Positions 37,004 through 46,155 of a DNA stretch of 64,000 nucleotides are shown here, piece after piece. This stretch comes from RUG14300 sp964561145 (GTDB taxonomy: Bacteria > Bacillota > Clostridia > Christensenellales > CAG-1252), in contig CAZLNZ010000001.1 in the NCBI GenBank assembly GCA_964561145.1, positions 222,347-286,346 on the forward strand. Direction: 5' to 3'. The translations under genes were made by a program, and so were the position numbers. A model generated the notes under the pieces. That model searched no databases. It saw only the letters and a list, made by a program, of their open reading frames with translations, and was not told where the DNA came from. Positions within the stretch are counted from its first letter, which is position 1; every line of letters begins with the position of its first letter.

Positions 37004-38014
37004 ATGGCAGGACATCATTTAGGTAACAAGACAAAATCTTCACTTTCTATACTCGGACTGGTATTCATCTCATTTGTATGGGGTGTAGGTTTTGTTGTTA
37101 TGAAGGATGCTGTATCAGCCGCCGCTCCCTTATATGTTCTTGCTTTCAGATTTGGCATTGCGGCATTACCATTAGTTATTATTTTTTTTAAAAGCTTTTT
37201 AACGGCAACAAAGGGAGACTATCTGAGGGGATTGCTTGTCGGACTTGCAATAACAGCAGCATATTTGTTTCAGGCATACGGAGCTAAGTATACGACTGCT
37301 AGTAAGAATTCACTGATTACGGCTAGCTATACCATATTTATACCATTTATTGCTTGGTTGTTATTCAAGCGTAAGCCTAAGATAACGAGTATATTATTTG
37401 CGATAATTGCCTTTGTGGGTATAGGATTTATTTGTATTGATTCCTTTGATGAGATTAATATCGGGGATATTTTTACTTTGCTCAGCGGTCTTTGTTTGGG
37501 TATTCAAATGGTTTTATTGAGTGAGTTTTCCAAAAAGACAAGTCCTAGATTTTTGACGGTAATGCAGTTTGTAGTAGGTACAGTCATATGTTTTGCCTTT
37601 GCACCTTTAGAGGGGAGTTTCCCGACATATATGTTCACGGATTTTTCTCTGCTTTGGAGAGTATTATTCTTAGGACTGGTTTGTACTCTTATGTGTATAC
37701 TCATACAAGGGGAATGCCAAAAGCATTTATCCGTAACGATAAGTGGTTTAATAATGTCCTCGGAATCTCTTTTCGGTGCTCTTGGCGGCATAGTTCTTAA
37801 TAATGATTCCTTCACTCTAATGATGATTATAGGAATGGTTTTGTTGATAATAGCAATTGTCGGCGAGCAGTGTACACCTTTGATTATTGAAAGGATAAAA
37901 TCAAAACATAATACTCCTATTGAAAGTGATAGCTTTTCAAATGACGAGGAAGAAGGGGCTGTAAGTTTAACCGAAGAATCAACCGACACACAATCAAACA
38001 AGAGGGAAAAGTAG
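37004..38014 (+). CDS. DMT-superfamily (EamA) transporter
   Basis: 336 aa with about ten hydrophobic helices arranged as two EamA halves; the first half opens with FISFVWGVGFVVMKDA and contains the typical AYLFQAYGAKYT-x-ASK segment. These proteins export or exchange metabolites at the cytoplasmic membrane; the substrate is not predictable. The C-terminal 40 residues are a charged acidic tail. No Shine-Dalgarno sequence precedes the ATG; a consensus promoter ends 8 bp before it, pointing to a leaderless mRNA. Divergent from the GH13 gene. Confidence 0.85.
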   Translation: MAGHHLGNKTKSSLSILGLVFISFVWGVGFVVMKDAVSAAAPLYVLAFRFGIAALPLVIIFFKSFLTATKGDYLRGLLVGLAITAAYLFQAYGAKYTTASKNSLITASYTIFIPFIAWLLFKRKPKITSILFAIIAFVGIGFICIDSFDEINIGDIFTLLSGLCLGIQMVLLSEFSKKTSPRFLTVMQFVVGTVICFAFAPLEGSFPTYMFTDFSLLWRVLFLGLVCTLMCILIQGECQKHLSVTISGLIMSSESLFGALGGIVLNNDSFTLMMIIGMVLLIIAIVGEQCTPLIIERIKSKHNTPIESDSFSNDEEEGAVSLTEESTDTQSNKREK

Positions 38015-38080
38015 CATTCGGTGGACATATTTTTCTTTTATTCATCATATTTTGCAAGTCGAATTCAATATATATGAATA

Positions 38081-38938
38081 ATGGCGAAAATTCATTTTTT
38101 ATGTACGGCATTAATAAACGGAGTGGCACGGAACGCGTATGACCTTATAGAGGGTGAAAGGGTCGAACTTCTTTTATTGGGAGGGGATAGTGATCCTCTT
38201 TTAACAAGTTTATATTTTAAGAACGGTGTTCCTTTTTCACGAGGTTGCGTGGTAATGAAGGGAGAACATGATTATTATTTAAAGCGAGAGAAAAGAGTGG
38301 ATCGAATATGGCAAGAAAGCTTTACGAAGGAAGGAGAGGAAGTTTTGGCGACGCTTTATAGTGATAGACATGCAGTACTATGTGTTGATTATAAAAGTAA
38401 CTTCGTGAATTATCCCTTGGAGTGTAATATAAAAGAGGCAAGACTAGCCTGCGACATTTTTTGCAATAACATATTGCTATTTGCAAAAAATGACGACAGA
38501 ACAAGAATTGTAGTGATGAATGTCATGTCTTTAAAGGTTATCCTTGACACGTTGTGTGACGATTATTCCTTTGATGAGAATCTCACATATACGATAAAAT
38601 ACAATGATATTGTTAACCGCAGAAAAAGAGTTATAATCGGATTTAATGACGAAGGTATTATTCCTTTTGAAAAAGTGTTCGAGTGTGAGGATGTGCACGT
38701 GAGCACGCCTGCACAGATGAAGTTATCCTTTCTTCAAGGAATGAACGCAGAGGATTATGATTATGCGAAAAAACTATTATCAGAGGATATGAAAGAGAAT
38801 TTTAGCGATATTATAGACTTTCTGGGTACGGGTGACGATGTAATTCCTTTAAACGACAAAGAATTCTTATACGGTGATAGAATAGTTACCTTCGAGTGTG
38901 ATAATGACAAAATAACAGATATATCGGTGTCAGAGTAG
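38081..38938 (+). CDS. Hypothetical protein
   Basis: 285 aa, soluble, acidic. It begins MAKIHFLCTALINGVARN and continues with mixed alpha/beta character; no catalytic motif, signal peptide or membrane helix is visible and I do not recognise the family. The start ATG 38081 lacks a clear ribosome binding site; the AT-rich run directly before it may be promoter. It sits 66 bp after the DMT transporter and before the dUTPase gene, which has its own promoter. Confidence 0.7.
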   Translation: MAKIHFLCTALINGVARNAYDLIEGERVELLLLGGDSDPLLTSLYFKNGVPFSRGCVVMKGEHDYYLKREKRVDRIWQESFTKEGEEVLATLYSDRHAVLCVDYKSNFVNYPLECNIKEARLACDIFCNNILLFAKNDDRTRIVVMNVMSLKVILDTLCDDYSFDENLTYTIKYNDIVNRRKRVIIGFNDEGIIPFEKVFECEDVHVSTPAQMKLSFLQGMNAEDYDYAKKLLSEDMKENFSDIIDFLGTGDDVIPLNDKEFLYGDRIVTFECDNDKITDISVSE

Positions 38939-39013
38939 TATCATCTAATTAAATTGTTATTTTTTAGTATTGATTGACAAATAAGAAAGCGAATTGTCAC
39001 TTTATCAATAGAC

Positions 39014-39042
39014 TTGTAATAAGCGGTCCTTTATGGTATAAT
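39014..39042 (+). promoter_or_regulatory. Promoter of the dUTPase gene
   Basis: TTGTAA (39014-39019), 17-bp spacer, TGG then TATAAT (39037-39042). The expected transcript starts near 39049 and carries a 12-nt leader with AAGAGG. Confidence 0.7.
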
Positions 39043-39060
39043 ACTTTCAAGAGGTATACA

Positions 39061-39513
39061 ATGAATAACGATGTTTTTTTTAAGCTTTTAGATAGTAGGG
39101 CAGTAGCCCCGTATATTGCTACAGACGGGTCTGCCGGTGCGGATCTTCATGCATTATGCGATGGCACTATTTCAATAAGTCCCGCACAAACGGTATTTGT
39201 TCATACGGGTGTTGCAGTGGCAATTCCAAATGGTTTTGTTGGTTTGATTTGTGCCAGAAGCGGCTTGGCAACCAAACAGGGCTTGGCTCCCGCAAATAAG
39301 GTCGGTGTAATAGATAGTGATTACAGAGGGGAGCTTATAGTTGCTCTTTATAATCAGTCAAAGGAAATGAGATATGTTTCATATGGTGATCGCATTGCAC
39401 AACTTGTCATAGTACCCTATCTTACTCCGAGATTTATTCCTGCCGATAATCTAGATGAAACCAAAAGAGGAGAGGGTGGCTTTGGTAGTAGTGGCGGAGT
39501 AACCTCTCTATAA
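39061..39513 (+). CDS. dut: dUTP diphosphatase (trimeric dUTPase)
   Basis: 150 aa. It hydrolyses dUTP to dUMP and PPi, keeping uracil out of DNA and feeding thymidylate synthesis. Start at ATG 39061 (MNNDVFFKLLD), behind AAGAGG and a short leader; the frame upstream runs through the promoter and is not coding. All five trimeric dUTPase motifs are present: SAGADLHA, RSGLA, GVIDSDYRGEL, RIAQLV and the C-terminal RGEGGFGSSG arm. Length is normal for the family. Confidence 0.95.
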   Translation: MNNDVFFKLLDSRAVAPYIATDGSAGADLHALCDGTISISPAQTVFVHTGVAVAIPNGFVGLICARSGLATKQGLAPANKVGVIDSDYRGELIVALYNQSKEMRYVSYGDRIAQLVIVPYLTPRFIPADNLDETKRGEGGFGSSGGVTSL

Positions 39514-39537
39514 GTGTTGTAAAGACGTTTTCTATTT

Positions 39538-39581
39538 TATTACATTTTACGGCACTAATTGCAAAATTACAAAATGTAATA
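39538..39581. repeat. Inverted repeat downstream of dut
   Basis: TATTACATTTT (39538-39548) and AAAATGTAATA (39571-39581), 11-bp perfect arms with a 22-nt loop and no T tract after it. It may be a weak transcription-end structure or a protein site. Confidence 0.35.
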
Positions 39582-39656
39582 TGAAATTTGTCGAATGATA
39601 AGTAGTTTGATATAAAAAGTAGTAAAGCGCATTGCTATGCCCTTGCTCTGAACACA

Positions 39657-39687
39657 AAAACCCTAGGCGTTGTGCCTAGGGTTTTGT
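39657..39687 (-). terminator. Rho-independent terminator of the DUF1508 gene
   Basis: 12-bp perfect stem AAAACCCTAGGC / GCCTAGGGTTTT with a GTTGT loop. Read on the minus strand it is followed by a T run, 30 bp after the minus-strand stop codon; on the + strand it could also serve dut. Confidence 0.8.
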
Positions 39688-39716
39688 ACTATAGGTGTTA
39701 CATTGTATTTTGATTA

Positions 39717-41117
39717 TTACACTTCTTCTTCGCCGTCTTCGCCGTTCTTAACTAGAACAATACGAGCAGTTTTGACAAAGTTTTTAACAGATTCGATGCT
39801 ACTTAACGCAGAAGCTTTTGTGGTGTAGGACTCACCGACATAGGTTACAGTGTTTGATACACGAAGAATAAAGCGGTATCTCTTATATTTATCCATTTCA
39901 ACAAAGAAGGTACCGAGACAAACGGCTTTTCTGAAGTTCTCGATGCCTTTTTTAACGGTGATTAGGTTGGCATATAAAACACTTGTGTAAAGAATTTGCT
40001 TGTTGTTTGCAATTAGACAGAATTGATAAGCACCGTCCTCATTTACAGAAATTTCAAAGCTTCCGAGACGAGGAAGAAGAGCGTATTCTTGATTGAGAGC
40101 TTCCCAATCAACGTCTTTATCCTTTTTGCTTTCTTGAACAACTTCATTGTATTGTTGAAGCTCTTCTTCTGTAGGATCTACTATAACGATTTTACTGTTG
40201 TTTGCAAATCTTTGAACGGACTTGATGGCTTTTTCGCAAGCAATCTTTGAGGGGTAGTTTGGACCTTGATATCTCTTGTTGAGAATGAATCTGTATCTTC
40301 CATACTTATCACCGCTCACATGGAATTTTCCTGCTGCAACGGTCTTTTTGAAGGTATCGATACCTATTGCCGCCCCCTCAACGGAGGTGTACCCAAAGCT
40401 TTCATACAAAATTTGTCCGTTATTGGCAGAGAGAGTAAAGCAATAACCTTGGAGGCTTAACTGAATAGTGTATTTTCCGATAGCACCCTTTTCAGCTTCT
40501 TCTTGAGGTACATTGTTTTCAATGGGTTCATTTACTACATTTTCTTTTTCTTCAGCTTTCATTTGTTCATTCTCCTCTTGTGTATTTTGAAGGATTGTAT
40601 TATCCTCAATTGGTTCGTTATTTGACTCCTCGGAAGCGGACTCCTCTCGGATGGGAGCCTCTTCATCTGATTGCTCTTCAACAGGCTCTTCTTCAATAGG
40701 TTCCTCAACAGAAACCTCTTCCTCTTGTATTGGCTCTTCTCTTGCTATTTGTGTATCCTCGACTTGCTCCTTGACGTCTTGTTCTTTGTCAAGAACACTT
40801 TCGTTCTGGGCATTAAGAACCGGTGCGGGTTCTTCGGATTTTTCCTCTGCCGAACTTTCACAAGAGTCGGCTGCAACTTCTGCGGCAACGGAGGTTTCAT
40901 CACTTTCAATAAGGTTTTCTTTTTCGGCTTTAAGCTTTCTAAGCTTCGAGTTTTCAATTGCGAGAGCAATGACTAAGATTATTAGCACTACAGCGGCAAT
41001 GCCTATGACGATAAATTGCCAAATCTTAAACGTCATACTTCCGAGTTCGACTTTTTTATTGAAGAAATCGGAAAGGCTTGCAAGAATAGGCAAAAGGGCG
41101 GAAAACAAGTTAATCAT
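39717..41117 (-). CDS. Membrane-anchored protein with tandem DUF1508 (YegP-like) repeats
   Basis: 466 aa. The N-terminus has a short hydrophobic stretch and a clear membrane helix (about residues 33-55), then a strongly acidic, Glu-rich low-complexity linker (about 60-220). The C-terminal half holds two pairs of DUF1508/YegP-like units, visible as GKYTIQLSLQGYCFTLSANN...ILYES and YGRYRFIL, repeated near residues 360-455. ATG 41117 has GGAGG upstream. The DUF1508 fold is known from small proteins whose role is poorly defined; here the linker would hold the repeats away from the membrane. Function not known. Confidence 0.8.
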   Translation of the reverse strand: MINLFSALLPILASLSDFFNKKVELGSMTFKIWQFIVIGIAAVVLIILVIALAIENSKLRKLKAEKENLIESDETSVAAEVAADSCESSAEEKSEEPAPVLNAQNESVLDKEQDVKEQVEDTQIAREEPIQEEEVSVEEPIEEEPVEEQSDEEAPIREESASEESNNEPIEDNTILQNTQEENEQMKAEEKENVVNEPIENNVPQEEAEKGAIGKYTIQLSLQGYCFTLSANNGQILYESFGYTSVEGAAIGIDTFKKTVAAGKFHVSGDKYGRYRFILNKRYQGPNYPSKIACEKAIKSVQRFANNSKIVIVDPTEEELQQYNEVVQESKKDKDVDWEALNQEYALLPRLGSFEISVNEDGAYQFCLIANNKQILYTSVLYANLITVKKGIENFRKAVCLGTFFVEMDKYKRYRFILRVSNTVTYVGESYTTKASALSSIESVKNFVKTARIVLVKNGEDGEEEV

Positions 41118-41220
41118 TATAAAGAACCTCCGAAATATGCTTTTGAAATCAGCTTTTATTAGTTTTTACTAATATATTTTAACAATTAAAAAGACCGATG
41201 TCAATGCTAACTAAAATTTT

Positions 41221-41526
41221 TTATTGCTTTTTTTGAGAATCAAGATACTTTTTTGTCATTCTTATGTATAGCTCAGATAGCTTTAAAACATATCGTTCCT
41301 TTTCTATTGACGAAAGTCTATCGTAAACGTTTCTTTCTATTAATAGACCGAGTGGGTTTAATACGACATGGTCTGAATTGAGAATGTCTACGGCGAGTTC
41401 ATAGACTCTTCTTTCTTCTTTGGCGACACTAGGTAGTAGTGCTCTATCAAGGATTGGTTCTCGATAACCGTCGAGCATTCTCAGTTTCGCTACTCTTGCC
41501 ATTGCTTTTATCGGTGATTTGTTCAT
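41221..41526 (-). CDS. Small conserved-looking hypothetical protein
   Basis: 101 aa (MNKSPIKAMARVAKLRML), basic, likely helical. Start at ATG 41526 because AAGGAAG precedes it. The frame continues upstream to a TTG at 41655 and that extension (ISEILFPFDKARQLFTI) also reads like protein, but it lacks a ribosome binding site and would run into the tcdA promoter. No family recognised. It is 103 bp upstream of the DUF1508 gene on the same strand and divergent from tcdA. Confidence 0.55.
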   Translation of the reverse strand: MNKSPIKAMARVAKLRMLDGYREPILDRALLPSVAKEERRVYELAVDILNSDHVVLNPLGLLIERNVYDRLSSIEKERYVLKLSELYIRMTKKYLDSQKKQ

Positions 41527-41649
41527 ATTAAGTACTTCCTTTTTCGTGATATTCTCAATAATAAAGCATACACGATGAATTATTTCGTCTTTGATGGTAA
41601 AAAGCTGTCTTGCTTTGTCGAAGGGAAACAAAATCTCACTTATTCGCAA

Positions 41650-41678
41650 TTGCAATAAGGATGTTGATGTGGTATAAT
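41650..41678 (+). promoter_or_regulatory. Promoter of tcdA-uvrC
   Basis: TTGCAA (41650-41655), 17-bp spacer, TGG-TATAAT (41673-41678, extended -10). The predicted start is at about 41685, leaving a 10-nt leader that begins with the Shine-Dalgarno GGAGA. Confidence 0.7.
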
Positions 41679-41694
41679 AGCCTTGGAGATAGTT

Positions 41695-42387
41695 ATGGAA
41701 ACCTTTTATAGATTGATCCCGTTAATAGGAGAAGAGGGGCTGGAAAAGCTTGCTCGCTCCAAGGTTATAGTATTTGGATTAGGTGGCGTAGGCGGATACG
41801 TTGTCGAGGCTCTTTGTCGCTCGGGTGTCGGTTCTCTTGTCTTGGTCGATGACGATGTAGTTAAGGAGAGCAACATAAACAGACAACTTATAGCACTGCA
41901 TTCCACCATCGGGCAAAACAAGACCGACTTGTGGGTTGATCGTGTGAGGGACATTAATCCCGAATGCAACGTTATCGGCATCACGCAAAGATATTCAAAG
42001 GAAAATCGGCATTTGTTTGATTTATCCCGCTTTGATATAGTTGTAGATGCTATCGACTCAGTAGCGGATAAGACAGATCTTATTTGTTATTCACAAGAAC
42101 AGGGAGTGAGAATAATATCCTCTATGGGTACCGGTGGAAAGCGGGGTACAGCCTTTAAAGTCGGTAAAATTGAAAAAACAGAGGGGGATAGGCTTGCAAA
42201 GGTTATGCGTAGAAATTTGAAAAACAATAACACGGACTTATTGACTGTGGTATATTCTACGGAATGTGGCAATATAACTGTACCGGATAGCGGCAAAAGG
42301 GTTCCGTCATCGATAATTTTTCCTCCGGCTGTAGCAGGGTTGACAATTGCTAAAGAGACTGTAGAACGCCTTCTTGAACAAGAATAA
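41695..42387 (+). CDS. tcdA: tRNA threonylcarbamoyladenosine dehydratase (ThiF/E1-like)
   Basis: 230 aa. Enzymes of this family use ATP to cyclise t6A37 of tRNA to ct6A. ATG 41695 follows GGAGA by 5 nt. The Rossmann nucleotide site is GLGGVGGYVVEALCRSG, followed by LVDDDVV and the NINRQL motif typical of E1-like enzymes; VVDAIDSVADKTDLI and the late VPSSIIFPPA segment match TcdA/YgdL more than ThiF or MoeB. The protein is of normal length. uvrC starts 7 bp after the stop, so the two are co-transcribed. Confidence 0.88.
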   Translation: METFYRLIPLIGEEGLEKLARSKVIVFGLGGVGGYVVEALCRSGVGSLVLVDDDVVKESNINRQLIALHSTIGQNKTDLWVDRVRDINPECNVIGITQRYSKENRHLFDLSRFDIVVDAIDSVADKTDLICYSQEQGVRIISSMGTGGKRGTAFKVGKIEKTEGDRLAKVMRRNLKNNNTDLLTVVYSTECGNITVPDSGKRVPSSIIFPPAVAGLTIAKETVERLLEQE

Positions 42388-42394
42388 AGGTAAA

Positions 42395-44191
42395 ATGAAT
42401 GCGGTTGTAGAGAGAAAGGTAAAAGAGCTTCCTGATTCCCCGGGAGTATATATAATGAGGGATATGGAAGGTACGGTTATTTATGTCGGAAAAGCAAGGA
42501 ATCTCAAAAACAGAGTTCGTAGTTATTTTAATTCCGGCGTTAAAACCGAAAAAACCTATGCTTTGGTTGATAAGATTGCAGATTTCGACTATATTATCTC
42601 AAATAGCGAGGTTGATGCTCTTGTGCTTGAAAATACCTTAATAAAAAAATATAAGCCTCACTATAATATTCTATTAAAGGATGATAAACTATATCCCTTT
42701 TTGAGGATAGACCTTAAAGAAAGATATCCTACCGTTTCAGTTATTCGTAGATTAAAGTCGGATGGGGCAAGATATTTCGGTCCATACATGTTAGGTATTA
42801 GCGCGAAGCAAATGATTGACTTGCTTCAAGCAGCTTTCCCGATTAGGCGTTGTGTAAAACCTCTAAATACTTTTCCCAAAAATCACCGACCTTGTTTATA
42901 TCATCAACTTGGAAAGTGTATGGCTCCTTGTACCGGAGAAATAAGTGAAGACGAGTATAAGGAAATGATACTTAAGGTAATCAGCTTTTTACAAGGAGAT
43001 TATCGAGAAATCGAGAAACTGTTAACTCAAAAGATGCTTGCGGCATCCGATCTTCTTGATTTTGAAAGTGCTATGGAGTACAAGAACAGACTTCAGCTTT
43101 TAGACAAAATGACTCGTTCACAGGTGGTTGCCATTCCAAAGGATTACAATCTTGACGTTTTCGGGGTAGCCTTCGGAGGAATAAGTTCTGCTATTGCTAT
43201 AATCTCGGTACGTGGCGGTAAAGTCGTTGCAGCGGAAAAGTTTTATTTACCGCAGGCACTTGACAAGGAGGATGGAATTTTTCAATTCGTTTATCAATAC
43301 TACCAAACAAGACCTATGATAGCGGATGAAATAGTCTGCTCCTTTGAGATTGATGAAGCATTAAGGGAGGGGCTGAAACGTTTTGGAAAAGCCAAGGTTA
43401 TCACTCCGAAATCAGGTGTAAAAAAACAACTTGCCATTATGGCAGACGGAAACGCAGATGAATATTTGAGCCGTTCTAACGAGTTAACCACAAGGAGAGA
43501 AAAGATGACCGTTGGAGCAGAGGCACAGCTCGCAGAAATATTGGGACTTAAAAGTATTAATCGCATTGAGTGTTATGATATAAGCAACATCAGCGGAACA
43601 GACAAGGTAAGCTCCATGGTTGTTTTCGAGGGTGGAGAGAAAGCGGGTGATCAATATCGTAGATTTAAGATAAAAACCGTAAAGGGTGCCAATGACTTTG
43701 TGTGTATGAAGGAAACCCTTTCGAGAAGATTTTTAAGATACGAGGAGGGTAAGGATAATAGCTTTTCTAAAATGCCCTCATTGTTGGTTATCGATGGCGG
43801 TATCGGACAGGTCGAGTATGCTTTATCTGCACTTGAAGAACTCGGTTATAACGTTCCTATAATCGGACTTGCCAAAAGAGAAGAAACGATTGTTCTTCCC
43901 GACGGAAGGGAGATTAGTCTTGAAAAGAGCTCCTTTGCATTGAGATTATTGCAAAGGATCAGAGATGAGGCACACCGTTTCGCAATAACCTATCATAGGT
44001 CACTGCGTCATAAGAGAACTCTTGAAAGCAAACTACTGGAAATAAAAGGCGTGGGCAAGGAGTGCGTGAAAAAGTTGTATTCTCATTTTAAGAGCTTCGA
44101 CGATATAAAAAACGCTAGTGAAGATGAACTTGCCAAAGCTGTCGGGAAGAGTTTAGCAAAAAAAATATTCGACTACTTTAAGAACGAGTAG
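42395..44191 (+). CDS. uvrC: Excinuclease ABC subunit C
   Basis: 598 aa. UvrC makes both incisions around DNA lesions in nucleotide excision repair with UvrA and UvrB. Start at ATG 42395 with AAAGG upstream; an upstream in-frame TTG at 42374 overlaps tcdA and is less likely. Domains in order: GIY-YIG nuclease (SPGVYIM...GTVIYVGKARNLKNRV, residues about 10-90), a Cys-containing segment (CLYHQLGKCMAPC), the UvrB-interacting UVR motif (about 195-230), the RNase H-like second nuclease (RIECYDISNISG, VIDGG) and C-terminal helix-hairpin-helix motifs. Length is normal. Confidence 0.97.
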   Translation: MNAVVERKVKELPDSPGVYIMRDMEGTVIYVGKARNLKNRVRSYFNSGVKTEKTYALVDKIADFDYIISNSEVDALVLENTLIKKYKPHYNILLKDDKLYPFLRIDLKERYPTVSVIRRLKSDGARYFGPYMLGISAKQMIDLLQAAFPIRRCVKPLNTFPKNHRPCLYHQLGKCMAPCTGEISEDEYKEMILKVISFLQGDYREIEKLLTQKMLAASDLLDFESAMEYKNRLQLLDKMTRSQVVAIPKDYNLDVFGVAFGGISSAIAIISVRGGKVVAAEKFYLPQALDKEDGIFQFVYQYYQTRPMIADEIVCSFEIDEALREGLKRFGKAKVITPKSGVKKQLAIMADGNADEYLSRSNELTTRREKMTVGAEAQLAEILGLKSINRIECYDISNISGTDKVSSMVVFEGGEKAGDQYRRFKIKTVKGANDFVCMKETLSRRFLRYEEGKDNSFSKMPSLLVIDGGIGQVEYALSALEELGYNVPIIGLAKREETIVLPDGREISLEKSSFALRLLQRIRDEAHRFAITYHRSLRHKRTLESKLLEIKGVGKECVKKLYSHFKSFDDIKNASEDELAKAVGKSLAKKIFDYFKNE

Positions 44192-44335
44192 CCGTTTTAG
44201 CGTCATCGTAAAGTTGTTAATATATTCTTTCCATATTAATTAGCTCCATATCAACGATGGATTTTTATACCATAAGCCGAAAGACGTTTTGTATCTGAGG
44301 TTTACTGTAGGAAAGTTATTTATTTCAATTGTTAG

Positions 44336-44361
44336 AATGCACTTGAAAGAGTGCATTTTTT
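44336..44361 (+). terminator. Rho-independent terminator upstream of the HAD gene
   Basis: AATGCACT / AGTGCATT, 8-bp stem with TGAAAG loop and a six-T tail. It lies 145 bp after uvrC; the stretch between (44192-44335) shows no gene or clear structure. A TATAAT at 44371-44376 directly behind it probably starts the next gene. Confidence 0.75.
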
Positions 44362-44412
44362 GTGATAATATATAATAGCCGAGGAATCGGTTGTCTTAAA
44401 CAGAGGTGTGTA

Positions 44413-45228
44413 ATGAAGTACAAAATGATTGCCTGCGATTACGATCAAACCATATATTCGCATAAGTTGGAGAAAACCCCTGATATTGTTGTCAGCGCTA
44501 TAAAAGAATATATTTCAAAGGGGGGCATCTTTGTTCTTTCCACGGGAAGAATGCAACCCGCTATCGAAGGTCGAGCAAGGGCTTTGGGTTTAAGCGGTGA
44601 CATGATTTGCTTGCAAGGAGCAGTATGTGTCAATATTGACAGCGGAAAAGAGGTTTTTTCTTTTGATCTGACACACGAGGATACCTTTGCAGTAACGTCT
44701 TTTTGCGATAAAGAGGGTTGGATTGTTCAAATATATGTGGGAACAGATATGTGCACGCAAAAACCCAACCCGGTATCTGAAAGGTATGCACGGATTAGTG
44801 AGATTACTCCGATATATACAGGGGTACCGATTTCTGAATATGTGCAAAAGAACAATCTTCGTTCCCATAAGCTATTGATAATTACCGAGCCGGACGAAGC
44901 ACAACAAAAGTTGGAAAAATTAAGAACAATGTTTCCACATCTTGACATCTCCATGTCAACTCCGACTTATATCGAGATAGTTGATTCAAGTTCGGGAAAG
45001 GGCAATGCCGTTAAAAGACTTGCTAAGCATTATGGGATTGACATAGAAGAGGTCGCTTGCTTCGGTGATGCTACTAATGATCTCTCCATGCTTAGAATTG
45101 CAGGGCTCTCCTGCTGTCCCTCGAATGCGGAGGAGGCGGTGCGTGCCGCTTGTTTACATGTCTTTGAAGATGTATCGTTAGGCGGTGCTGCCGATGTAAT
45201 CTTAAGGATAGCAAGAGATGAGCTATAG
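44413..45228 (+). CDS. Cof-type HAD-superfamily phosphatase
   Basis: 271 aa. Start at ATG 44413 (MKYKMIACDYDQT) with GAGGTG upstream. HAD motif I reads DYDQT instead of the usual DxDGT, keeping both catalytic aspartates; motif II is STGR; motif III uses the Lys in SGKGNAVKRL; motif IV is FGDATNDLSML. The cap lies between motifs II and III as in the IIB (Cof) subfamily. Such enzymes dephosphorylate sugar phosphates, flavin or pyridoxal nucleotides; the substrate is not predictable. Confidence 0.9.
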   Translation: MKYKMIACDYDQTIYSHKLEKTPDIVVSAIKEYISKGGIFVLSTGRMQPAIEGRARALGLSGDMICLQGAVCVNIDSGKEVFSFDLTHEDTFAVTSFCDKEGWIVQIYVGTDMCTQKPNPVSERYARISEITPIYTGVPISEYVQKNNLRSHKLLIITEPDEAQQKLEKLRTMFPHLDISMSTPTYIEIVDSSSGKGNAVKRLAKHYGIDIEEVACFGDATNDLSMLRIAGLSCCPSNAEEAVRAACLHVFEDVSLGGAADVILRIARDEL

Positions 45229-45255
45229 AAGTTCTCCCTTCGCATATAATCTTTT

Positions 45256-46155
45256 ATGAGTAAATTATTTTGCGAAGAGCTTTTACGGCAATTATTAGAA
45301 AAAGGAATATCGATCGAAACAGAGGTTAGCGGACATAATATGTCCACCTTTATGTCCGGCGGCTTTATTGATTATGTGATTTATCCTAAAAGTCTTGAAG
45401 AGGCGGTGTTTGCTTTGCAAATACTTGAAGGATATGAGTATCACGTGTTAGGTAACGGGAGCAATTCCTTGATAAGCGACAACGGGCTGGGAGTCGTTCT
45501 CTGTACAAAGCGGATGAAGGGCATAACGGCTGAGGACAATAAAATAATCGCCAATTGCGGAGAATCTTTAACATCTCTTGCAAGTGCCGCACTGAAAAGA
45601 TCCCTTCAAGGGTTGGAGTTTGCGGTAGGCATACCCGCAAGCGTGGGTGGTGCCGTGTGTTCAAATGCCGGAGCGTTCGGAGAAGACATGGCAGGAATTC
45701 TTGAGAGTGTTACCATATATAGTAATGGCAAACTCGTTGAAAAAACTCCGGCCGAGCTAAAAATGCGTTATAGAAGCTGTTCACTACATAACGGTGTCGT
45801 GTTGAGGTGCGTCCTTTCTCTTAAAAGCGGCTCTAAGGAGCTTATCGAGAAACGAATGAGGGATAACCTCGCTTATAGAAGAAACACTCAACCTAATGCC
45901 CCGTCGTTGGGAAGTGTTTTTAAACGAGTTAACGGGGTTAGTCCGGCGGTATATATCCAAGGTGTTGGACTCAAGGGTGCAAGGATAGGGAACGCGCAAA
46001 TAAGCGGAGTTCATTGCAATTTCATTGTTAACCTAGGAGGTGCGACTTCACGGGATTATTTGAGATTGCTTGAACAGGCTAAAAACAAAGTTTACGAAAA
46101 TTACGGTATTGTATTAGAGAATGAGGTTAAATTAATAAAGGATAGCTTGAGATGA
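45256..46155 (+). CDS. murB: UDP-N-acetylenolpyruvoylglucosamine reductase
   Basis: 299 aa. It reduces UDP-GlcNAc-enolpyruvate to UDP-MurNAc with FAD and NADPH in peptidoglycan synthesis. FAD-binding region LGNGSNSLISDNG, then GIPASVGGAVCSNAGAFG, the catalytic serine loop PSLGSVFKR and a C-terminal NEV glutamate are present; the short form fits type II MurB. TATAAT at 45245-45250 ends 5 bp before the ATG and no Shine-Dalgarno is visible, suggesting a leaderless transcript. It overlaps whiA by 4 nt (ATGA). Confidence 0.95.
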   Translation: MSKLFCEELLRQLLEKGISIETEVSGHNMSTFMSGGFIDYVIYPKSLEEAVFALQILEGYEYHVLGNGSNSLISDNGLGVVLCTKRMKGITAEDNKIIANCGESLTSLASAALKRSLQGLEFAVGIPASVGGAVCSNAGAFGEDMAGILESVTIYSNGKLVEKTPAELKMRYRSCSLHNGVVLRCVLSLKSGSKELIEKRMRDNLAYRRNTQPNAPSLGSVFKRVNGVSPAVYIQGVGLKGARIGNAQISGVHCNFIVNLGGATSRDYLRLLEQAKNKVYENYGIVLENEVKLIKDSLR

